Positions 12,501 through 24,500 of a DNA stretch of 64,000 nucleotides are shown in pieces; position 1 is the stretch's first letter; each line of letters starts with the position of its first letter. The position numbers and the translations under genes were made by a program. The stretch comes from Corbicula japonica (Eukaryota; Mollusca; Bivalvia; Venerida; Cyrenidae). Below the pieces are notes generated by a model. That model searched no databases, had not been told where the DNA came from, and was given only the letters and a program-made list of their open reading frames with translations. The stretch is taken from NCBI GenBank assembly GCA_038501625.1, contig JAZAYU010000366.1, forward strand, positions 399,305 to 463,304. The letters are read 5' to 3'.

Positions 12501-15500
12501 CTTTCCGCAGAATGTTTTAAGTCAGTAAAAGATACTCTGCTACCACCTCAACATTTCCGACCTAGACCTAGCTCTATGTGCGTTCTTACAATTTCTCACT
12601 TTCTCTCTGGTAACTTTTAACAGATGCGACAGTTTCTTGGTTTTGTCAAAAATCAGTGCCCAAATCAGCGCAAAACCGTGGCTATGCGGCGCGGGCAGTA
12701 ATATGTCTTTACTGTTCATGAACAGGCTCATACAAACCGAACATTTGTCGTGTTCGGTGAATTTCAAAGCTCCCTTTTCATCTATTTGCATTATATCTTA
12801 ATCAGCCTATCACAACGCATTCTGGAAATACGTCATCGGACTGCAGTTAAGTACCTCTGCTCGTGTAGATTTCTTTGGCAGTACAAAATGAAAAAGTATT
12901 TCAACTAAAACCAGGATTCAGCAGAGTACATAAAATCAGAATTACCTGGATAAGGTTTCTGCAGTCGTTGATTTGAGATTACAGAAATATTCTATGGGTT
13001 GGAACAATATTTTGCAAGTACATTTTTGTTACAGATTTTACACAACTAGATAGTTTTATCCAAAACATGATTACCATTTATATGCTGTATCCAAATTTAA
13101 TGGAGTAATGCTACATTGAACATGAGCCATAAATGGCCGGTATCTTTTGCTGAACTGCATCTTGCGGTTACAGAAATTTAAATAATCTTTCTTTATATCG
13201 ATGACAGTGAAAACAACACTATAGAGGGCCCTTAAGATAACATGGCTAATAGGTCAACAAAACAGAGGGCATACAGCTTAACGAAGTGTTATACATATTA
13301 GAGTCAATCCATTGTTAAAGTGCAAGTCTCCTTTCTGCTTTGATGACATCAAGCAAGATGTAGGTTAGAACAGATCAAAAAGAAATTAAAATTAGAGAAA
13401 GTAATCATAAACAAAATTAGCTGTCGTACTAATTAGCTGAGGTGTTTTGGGGGCGAGGAGGGTGCTAAAACAATCATTAATATACATTTCTAAGGGAGGT
13501 GCTTAAAACTAAAATATGCATGTTGCAGGTGTTTGCAGGTCAGTAACCTGAAGAAGACATGCTGTATGCTTTTATTGAAAGTTTTTACTATTTTGTTGAC
13601 AATGACGGGGCTGGGAATCAGTAACTGAGTTCTAAATTTTATTCATATAACATGCTTTTTAAAAGAATATATGATATAAAATTAAAAACAAGTTATATTT
13701 AAGTATGTCATTACTTTGGTACAGTCTGATTTCGATACATTATGCCAATCACTTGAATGCTTATGTTTTAGTCATTTAGTGTTGTTTGTTCGTAAGTTAA
13801 ATTGCTAACTGCATTAAAGGAATAATAGTCAAAGATTACAGAACATCGGATATGTCGATGGTGTCAAGTGTCAATTCGGACGGTAAAATGTTTGAAATGT
13901 ATTAAAATAAAAAGAGCACCTATGTATAAATACAATGTCGGGAATTGAATAAACGCTCTAAAGATGGTTTTCTAGGAAACAGCATTTAGTTATAAATAGA
14001 TACACGTTACAATTTATTGGTATCTCATAAAGTTTTGGAACAAATGTGAAAAAGGACACGGTTTCTTATAAACAACAAAGCTCCGGCCGTTATGGTTATT
14101 TACAAAACATTACAATGTATATACATTACAGATAAAACAAGTTAAACCCAGTTTCTAACTGGACTCGTTTGCAGTTGGTATATTATATGTCCTCGTACAA
14201 ATAAGCAGAATAACACAAGCTAATATTCTAATATATTCTGTATAGTTCCGCCCATTTTAACATTTTAAGTTAATCCACTCTTTTTTATAGTGACTATATG
14301 CCCCTGATCATGGAATGGTATTAATTTGACAATACCTCATCGACGGTTATACGTTCAAAGTGTATGCCGCTGATCATGGAATGTTATTAGACTAACAATA
14401 CCTACTCGACGGTTATGTGTTCAAAGTGTATGCCGCTGATCATGGAATGTTATTAGTTTAACAATACCTACTCGACGGTTATGTATTCAAAGTGTATGCC
14501 GCTGATCATGGAATGGTATTAGTCTAACAAGACATATTCGGCGGTTATGTGTTCAAGGTGTATGCCGCTGATTATAGCATGTGAGTAGTTTAACAATACC
14601 TACTCGTCGGTTATGTATTCAAAGTGTATGCCGCTGATCATGGAATGTTATTAGTCTAACAATACCTACTCGACCGTTATGTGTCTAAAGTGTATGCCGC
14701 TGATCATGGAATGTTATTAGTTTAACAATACCTACTCGACGGTTATGTATTCAAAGTGTATGCCGCTGATCATGGAATGTTATTAGTCTAACAATACCTA
14801 CTCGACCGTTATGTGTCTTAAGTGTATGCCGCTGATCATGGAATGTTATTAGTCTAACAATACCTACTCGACCGTTATGTGTCTAAAGTGTATGCCGCTC
14901 ATCATGGAATGTTATTAGTTTAACAATATCTACTCGTCGGTTATGTATTCAAAGTGTATGCCGCTGATCATAAAATGGTATTAGTCTAACAATACCTACT
15001 CGACGGTTATGTGTCCAATGTGTATGCCGCTGATCATGGAATGGTATTAGTCTGGCCACATCAAAGTTCATGTTCACAGTATATGTTATGGGTGGATTAA
15101 ATTGTGTACTGTTTACATTAAATGTGTACTGTTTACATGGAAAAATAATTATTTGGACTTAAAACATGCTAGGCGGCGTAGGCAATATTATGAATTTCCG
15201 TAACTGTCAGGAACAGTCTTAATCAAATTAAACCTGCAATATCTTCACGTTTGCAAAGTTCCCTTTTCATCTATTTCAGTACGAAATTCACATTATTCTG
15301 TCCGTTTTACCTTAAATATATCCAGCTTTAAGCTTTATTAGGGCCCTGTTGTAAGAACTGTATATTAAAAATGATATGAATTTAGAAGTTACACCAACAT
15401 TCAGTTTTCACGACAAATCCATGATAAAAGATATACTTTCCTCAACATATTGTTAAATAATTTGAAGAGAATCAAAGTTTTAGCCAATGTGAAGTTGTTG

Positions 15501-18500
15501 AAACAGACGGACAATGTGAACAATTCATATCGCCGTTTTTCCTTTGGACAGGGGAAACGAAATGACTTATAGGATATTACAAACCTGTCCGTTGTTCTTG
15601 TTTTCTGGAGAATCTGCCATAAGTATCCTCTACTTGTCTAGAATCACGCCTCATCTTTTTGCTCGCAGTACCTGCTTGTCCACTTGAACATTTCTCAAGC
15701 TCATCTTCAAAAGCCTGGAATTTACAAAACTATTATTGGAAAGAAACAAGAAAATTTAAACAATCTTACGGCAACATTTTATGATAAATTTCTGTCTGTT
15801 TTGATAAGAAGAAGCGTCATTAAAATATATGCATCTTATAAATAAATAACATTCAAGTTTCGTCTTGAATGTTTGGCTATGTGGGGTGGCGGAGTTTTCA
15901 GATTATGACTATTAATATCATTTTTAGTTATTTTTTACAATTTTCAGAACACACTGCATTTTAATTCGTCTCTCAACTATAATGAAGGTTCACACTGAAC
16001 TAGCACACATATGAGTATACCAATACGACGACGTCTCCTTAGGCTAGCCGTTTGAATGTTTTGCAATAAAACACTGTCAAATGTTAAAGTCTGTTTTAAA
16101 TTCTTCAGACATATACACTTTAAAAAGTACTATCTATAAAAAGATCAATCCCTATATGAACCTCTACTTCGTCATTTTAACAAAACTTTTGGGGATCTTT
16201 TCTTTATTTGAACCATCTTATATTAAAGCCACAATAAACTTGCCAAACAGCATATTTTGTATTAACCAAAACATTTTAGATTTCACCTGTATGAATAATA
16301 ACACAAAAAATAAACCTTACAATAAGAAAAGGGTATTATCTTATTGATTTACAGCATGTTTTGGGCGTTTTTCGGATCATTTATTTTGTTTACAAAACAA
16401 ACAGCGAATCTTTCCGAGCTGATTCTCGGCAACTCTCGGCAGGCGAAGGTCGCTAATTATACAGAATGACCTCACTGCGTTCTTACGGTCCACTTACGGA
16501 AAAAACCGATAACTTTTCGCCGAGTGATTGTAAACATTGGTTAGTAATTTTGTGGGCTACAAAAATACTATTCGGACCGGGTCTCAATGATTGGGGATTA
16601 TTTGAGGACATAAATAGTTGGTCATTTATACTTTCTTTTGAAAAGGGTCAACGTGGTTAATTAATTTTCACAATGAAAAAAAAAAAACGTTTTGGCAAGT
16701 TTATTGTGGCTTTAAGCCTCATTTATAACATTATCATTTACTTACAAACATTCTACGCCTGGCATTAACATTTGTATATGGGTAGGCAACGAACATTTGT
16801 TATAAATATCTTCAGATAATCATCTATATAATAATTAATTCTTAAATGTTACCGTAATTGTTGGAGCGTCTTTTTGGTAAACAATGAACCTAACATCTTG
16901 CACACTTGAAGTAGGAACATTTGTGCTGAACTCTGATACTGCTCTAAACATCTCACATGCAACCTTGTCCTTAGGGAAACCTAAGTTTCCCGTGCCGATT
17001 GCAGGAAATGCAATTGATTGGTGACCTTGTTTCGTAGCTTCAGTCAAGCAGTTTGTCATCAGTGTGTGTAAAACCTGGCAAAATAAAGGTTAACTTGATA
17101 TGTAGCATATTATCGCCAAATTATTTAACAAGTGTGCGAACATTGCTATAATTTTGATTACGTTATGGCAATTGAAGGGCAATAACTCCAGAGAATTCAG
17201 CAACGATCCAACTGGTAACATTACGGAAACATCGCGTTTTATAGTTAGCCATAGTGACATTAACCTAAGAGATGGGGACTTGAATAACCCATGCAATATT
17301 TAAATTGCTTAGCCTTTGTTTACATTATGGTAGCAGGAGTTACGAGTATTTGCAGGTACCGATGGAAACCTTAAAGACAAACCTTAATGCTCGATAAGTT
17401 CATTTTATTCCTTCCATATTATGTCTGCCTTTTTAACTTTATGTGCTCTGATCTCTTCTGTAAGGCAATCAAGGACCTACCAATTCAGCTTGTTCATACG
17501 AAAATCTAACGGGGCTAACGTGAGGTTCTTGCTTTAAACTCTCAATTGCAATCTATGAATTATCAGCTTTTATGTGTTTTGTGTCGTCATATTATGAACT
17601 CAGTTTCCATCTACTGTTTGGTTTATAAGTCGACCGTGTTTTCTGAACGCGGCGCATTTCACCGTTTTAGCTGACAATGTTACACAAGTCATAGTGAATG
17701 ATTTACAACGAATGCAGTAAATAACAGTTTTTGAATAAAATATATTTTAGACATTCAAATAAAAAAATTCACATGGAGAACAAAAAACACTGCCTACTAT
17801 AAGTTACTATAAGTAACATTTGATATTGTTTATTTTGAGTTCCATACTATAAGGGCAATAGGGATAAACTATTATGTTAGCAGAAATAATTACTGTAACG
17901 CAAGCCGATTCATTGTTTGCATCGTAATTGGGAATCGTTGAATGAAATACAGCTTTGCAGCTTAGGTTATGTCCACCAGATACAGCTACTTCTCCGTGGT
18001 CTATTCCGTTAGGGTATTTTGCAGAGACGTCCGTCTGAAGGTTGGGACCCCCAATTTTCAGAAGCGATGCCGAGACGGCGCCATTCTTAAGGTCTAGATT
18101 CTTTGCGGTAGTGTTGACAATAACATCGACCTGTATATCGAATGTGATTTTTATTTGAAATTTGTAAACTTGAATTATTTTCCTTGGTACATTCATAAAG
18201 TGTACATTGCTAAATTAAATGTTAATCGTGTAATCATCAATATTATCAGCTGGTCTCACAATAAATTGGCTTGAAATTTTATTGTTACAAAGCAAAAGAA
18301 CACATGTATTTATCTCGCTGATCAATGCATTTAAGATATTCAATTAAAAGGCATTTCTCCGATTCCCGGACAATATATCACTCTAATTCTTAATTAAATC
18401 TTGAGGAAAATATTTTATTTGAATAACCGGTTTACCTGTTCTTTAGCAATTTCAGCTTTCTTGAGAGAAACGGATATTTTTCCAAATGAGATCTTGTGGT

Positions 18501-21500
18501 CGATACTCGAATCCGGTCTTGGCGGATTTGATTTGGATTTCGGTCTTGGTTTGGTTTCGGGAGGTAAAACTGAAAACATAAAACACTTTTCTGACTTCTA
18601 GACTATTTGAGTGAATGACAAAATAATGTTTAAGCGGACAGAACAATTACAAAACATCAATTGTTCCGTTCGGCTAAAATATCTGTTGACAGGACATCGA
18701 AATTTTATATTTGCCATAACATAGCTGCAGCTGTGGTGATTTTATGCTGATGTTTACTGCGCTGATTTTTGAAGATAAGTTTTGAAGACATTAAATATTT
18801 CTAACTATTAATGTTGCTGAGGTAAATAAAGGGCGTGTGTGCATATGTGCATATGTGCGTATGTGTGATTGCGTGTGCGTTAAGTAGGAACCATAATTCA
18901 GGAAAACATGACTTCGGAAAATGTCAGAATATACAAAAGACAAAAACCGACCAAATTATCCACTTCGGAAGAATATAATTTAACCATCTTTTTCTTCAAA
19001 AAATGGGCGGGCGTCCCCTGGGGCACAGTTTTAACTTCTGCAGTTAAGTTTCGCCTTTGGATGTAACATTATAGATGATTTATTATCAAAACTGTCTTCA
19101 AGTTATAACACAGAAACGTAATTTAGCTATTGATTGGAAATGAATTTTGGAAGTGGCCTTTCCCTCTTCAATATTCAATCAATATGTGTCATTTTATGAC
19201 TATTAGTTAACTTGCAAACTATAATGCAAGTTTTTGTGACTGCATGTCTATCCATTCATAGTTATATATTGGAAACCAATTTTCAACAGAATGTCACTGC
19301 CATCTTGGCATTTGACCTTTTGACCCAAATATCAATCAAGGACGACTAGAGACCTTAGGCTATCTACAAGTTTGGGGAATTTAGTTCACATTGTTCGTAA
19401 GTTATCGGCTATAAGTCATGTTTTTAAATTTAAGTTAAAATGATGATCTCCCCCCAAGACCTGTTTTTTCTGGTGACCTGTTTTTCTGTTATTGTTCGGA
19501 AACCACAAAAGTTAATTGACGGATATACATACTTATGGTCAGCATGGGAATATCATCAATCTCGCGATTTTTAAACATGTGTATGAACAATAACAGCAAT
19601 TCATTTTACGCTTAAAATCACATTTTGCATGAGATTGGAAGAGGACAAACAACTTTTCTAGAATAAATGGGAGTTTTATTTAGCCTTGTCTTATTCATTG
19701 AGTCAATATTAGAAGAACTTAAATGTATATATTCAATTCAAAATAAATTCAGCTGAATTCAATTCAAATTGACTGTACGAGTACATGTAAAATAGATTTA
19801 GTGTAGCCAGGTCTAGCTTCTTTGGAAATCTGTGTTTTGAGATGTTCCCTTGCTTGTTGGTATTTAATTTACTTTTTTACTTGGAGTTATTTCCCTTGAT
19901 TTGGCGGGAAATAAAGTGCCCTCTTTGTCACTTCACAAGTTGTTTTCAAAGGAGAAGGTTGATGAAAAGTATTGGGCGTTCTTATCGGTGCTGAAATAAC
20001 AATTGAAGTAAATAAGTCATTGAGGGTTGACACCGGTATTGAGTTTTGAGTTGAGGTGTATACTTAACTCATTTGAGTATTGAGTTGAGATTTGAGTATT
20101 GAGTTTGAGTATTTACTCAATTTAGTTTGAGGCTTGAGTGTGAACTTGAAATTTAATTATTATAATTTGAACAAACTTATTTCAAGATAGAGACTTGATA
20201 TTTTGATAGTGTTCTGAAACAAAAACACAAATTGTGGTGAATTAAAAGTGAATTATTGACACTTAGTGCTTATAGAAATAGTGAGTGTTTAGTTTGAAAT
20301 AAGTGGACAACAAATCTGTGAAACTAAATTGTTTATATAGTGAAGTGAGTGTATTGTGTAATCATGTCGGAAGGAAAGGTGACAGATAGAGATCTAAAAC
20401 TGCTAGCGGCATTTCGTGAATTAGAAGGAACAAGTGGAATTGAAACAAAATATGACCTTATAAACTATATCAAACATGTTGGAACTGGATTGGCAGCTGC
20501 GGAAGGTGGAAAGAAAATTAAGGTAGAGGAGGTAGCTGATGGCGCTAGAGCAGTGGATCCTGTCAGCATTACAACTAAATTTCCGCGCATTTCACTGTTC
20601 TTCGGGGAAGAAGGGAAAGGAGAAGTCACATATGCAACATGGAAGTATGAAATCAAATGTCTGCAACAGGAGAAGGCTTACACTCCTGATCAAATACGTC
20701 TTGGTATCAGGCGTTCTGTGAAAGGTCAGGCGTCTGCTATCATGAGGCATTTGGATGCAGACTTAAGTGTAGATGAAATCTTGAAAAAGTTTGAGGCCGC
20801 ATACGGAGACTTGGACACTCCAGTATCTATCTTGAGAAAATTATACTCTTGTGAACAGAATAAGGATGAATCACTTATAACATATGCAGCGAGGGTGGAA
20901 GAAATTTTCGCAGAGGCAGTTGAGTTAAAAGCACTAATCCCTGCACAGGAAAAGGTTGCTTTAAAGAGTGTGTTTTATCAAGGATTACAACAACCATTAA
21001 AGCAGCAGTGTAATTACAAATTTGAAACAGTCGACGACTATGACACATTTAAAATTGAATGTAGGAAAATTGAGAAAGAGATGTCACTTAAGATAAAAGG
21101 AACAAAGAAGGATGACGAGTCAGGCTATGATAAAGCAACCTGAACAAACTGAATGGACAGAAATGAAAGCATTACTTCAGAAAATGAATGAAAGGATAAA
21201 GAAATTGGAGATGGAAAAGGAACAGGGACAAGAACAACAGAATCAAAGAGGAGGTTTCAACAAAAGAGGACAAAGACACTTTAGAGGTAGATCAGGCCGA
21301 GGTGGAAACCAGTCTAGAGGTAGAGGGCAGTATCAACCATCACGTCCAACAAGCGGGTCTACATTTCAGCCTTCATCAAAAGATGCAAAGGGAGTTACAT
21401 GCTATAGATGTCAGAAAGAGGGACACATAGCCAAGTATTGTCCGTAAAACGAGTAAGTGCTGCCATGATAGGACCTAATGCCAGCACCCAAGGCCAAACA

Positions 21501-24500
21501 TGGTCCAGATTTAGTAGGACAAACCAATGAGGCTGAAATTTGTATAGAAGGAATTCCATCTACTGCACTCATAGAAACTGGGAGTTGCGTTTCAACTGTT
21601 AATATTGAATTTTACAACAATAACTTGAAGCATTTAGAACTTAGACCAGTTTTAGAAATTTTAAATATTGAATGTGCAGATGGTAACACACTTCCATATT
21701 TAGGATATATTGAAGCTACTTTAAACACCAATGGAATTCCAAACCAAAAGGATCTTACCTGCTTACCTTAGTTGTGCCTGAAACACCCTACAATTCCAAA
21801 ACTCTCATTCTTCTGGGAACTAACATCATACAGGAACTAATGACCTCATGTAAAGAAAACTTTGGACATTTATTTCTTCAAAAAGCATCATTACACACTC
21901 CCTGGTATTTGGCATTTCGAAGTATTGTAGTAAGGAATCAGGAAGTTAAGAAAAACAAAAACAGGATAGCAGTTATACGGAGTGCGGAACCAAATCAGGA
22001 AGTTAAGAAAAACAAAAACAGGATAGCAGTTATACGGAGTGCGGAACCATCCATGATAATTTTAGGTCCAAATCAGACTCGCAACATTAAAGGAACAACT
22101 GACAAGGAATTATATTAGCCGCCAACTTGTGCCATAATTCATGAGACAGAGGAGTCAAACATTCCCGATTTTATTGATATAACTCCATCAGTGGTTCAGT
22201 TTAATTATAGCAGGAATGGAGAGGTTTTAGTTAATGTTTCCAATTTAACAACAAACACCGTAGCGATAGCACCCAGAGCTATACTTGCAGAGCTACAGCC
22301 TGTGTCCGTTGATGAAACTGTGTATGAAACAATACAAAGCAACGCCAAGTTTGACCTTTTCAAGGAAGTAACTATTGAATCAACACTTACATCTGACCAA
22401 GAAGAAAAAATTAAGGAACTCCTACTAAAACATAAAGATATATTTTCAAAGGATGAAACCGATATTGGACATTGTGATATTATGAAGCATAGAATAGATT
22501 TATTAGATCAAACTCCATTCAAGCAGAAACATCGGGGTATTCCACCTGCCATGATAGATGAAGTAAGGGCACACTTAGAACAGTTACTGGCCAGTGGTGT
22601 TATTCGAAAGTCGAAATCACCCTGGTGTTCAAATGTAGTTTTGGTCAGTAAGAAAAATGGGAAATTAAGGATGTGTGTTGACTATCGGATGCTCAACCAA
22701 AGATCCATTAAGGATGCTTATGCCCTTCCACGGATTGAGGAGGTGTTTGATGTTCTCAAAGGGTCCAAGATTTTTAATACCATCGATATGAAGAGTGGCT
22801 ACCACCAGATCGAAATAGAAGACGCTCACAAAGAACGAAAGGCTTTTACTGTGGGACCCCTCGGATTTTTCGAGTACATCAAAATGCCCTTTCGGATGTC
22901 GAATTCCCCAGCCACTTATCAACGTGTCATGGAGGAATGTTTAGGGGATTTAAACATGAAGATTTGCATAATATATTTAGACGACCTTATCATCTTCAGC
23001 AAGGACTTCAACGAACATTTAGAGAGACTTGATACTGTTTTGACGCGTTTAAAAGAATGCAACCTGAAACTTTCTGCTGACAAATGTTTTTTCATCAAGT
23101 CTAAAGTGAAATTCCTTGGACATATTGTAGGAGAAAATGGAGTTGAAACAGATCCTGAAAAAGTTGACAAGGTTAAGAACTGGCCAATCCCAGCAGATGC
23201 TGACGCATTGAGATCATTTGTCGCATTTGCAGGATACTATAGAAGGTTTATAAAGGATTTCTAAAAGATCATAATGCAGTTATATTCAATACCGTTGCGG
23301 AAAAACCGCCACCTTTCCGAAAGTCAGTGATGTATAGAAAACTCAACTCAATTGATATAGATTCATTTAAGAGTGATATTGAATCATCAACAATTTTACG
23401 AGACCATCTTGAAAACACCGATCTCGAACAACTTGTAGAAGTATATACGAATGTTCTTTCCACCTTACTCGAAAAACATGCTCCGCTTCAAACTAAAACA
23501 ATAGTGTTACGACCCTCTTGTGCTTGGTATACACAGGAGCTACATGACGCAAAACATCTGCGGCGCAAGTTAGAAAGAAATTGGCAATCATCTAAATTGA
23601 CTATAGACCACGAAATATACAGAAATCATTGTGCAAAAGTAAATAAAATGTTGGAAGAGGCTAAAGTGAACCATTATTCTGATAAGGTAGCATCCTGTGG
23701 TCGAGATCAAAAACAACTGTTTCAAATTACAAATAACCTAATGAATGGTCCAACTGAGACATCTTTACCTACAAATATAGAAACTGATCAATTGCCACAA
23801 GAGTTTAGTGATTTCTTTGTTGAGAAAATAGAAACCATCAGAGATGAAATAAAATCAAAATTAGTTCTAAACCCAGTTGAAGTAGAAACAGAACAGATGG
23901 GTGTTGAATATAGTCTGACTCGCTTTGAAACAGCATCAAAAGAAGAAATTAAGAAAATAATAAATAGCTCTTCAAACAAATCATGTGAACTGGATACTAT
24001 ACCAACATGGCTATTAAAATCGTGCCTTGATGAACTTTTACTATTTATTTCTAACATTATCAACATCTCTCTCAGCACAGGAAATGTTCCCGCAGAGTTT
24101 AAAAGGTCTTATGTTAAACCTCTTCTGAAAAAAACAACTTTGGATCAAAACATTTTAAAAAACTATCGACCTGTTTCAAATTTATCATTTGTATCGAAGA
24201 CACTTGAAAGAGTAGTAAACTCTCGCATTGATGAACATGTGACAACAAATCAACTTCAAGAAAAGTATCAGTCAGCCTATCGCAAATTCCATTCGACAGA
24301 GACTGCACTTATTAAAGTCCAAAACGATGTCCTAAAATCCCTTGACCAAGGCAATGTTACAGTGTTAGTTATGCTAGATCTATCAGCAGCTTTTGACACA
24401 ATTGATCACAAGACTTTGTTAAAGAGACTGGAAAATGTTTTCGGAATTGCTAAAAAGCCACTGGAATGGATAACATCATATCTTCAAGATAGAAAACAGA

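Noticed and set aside
14290..15056. CRISPR-like regular array
   Set aside because: Units are contiguous with no unique spacers, the genome is eukaryotic, and the pattern is a plain 66-bp satellite.
16835..16852. True gene end at the TAA after exon 20
   Set aside because: A GTAACA donor precedes it in phase 0 and exon 21 continues the macrodomain helix (AFEDELEK); kept only as a possible short isoform.
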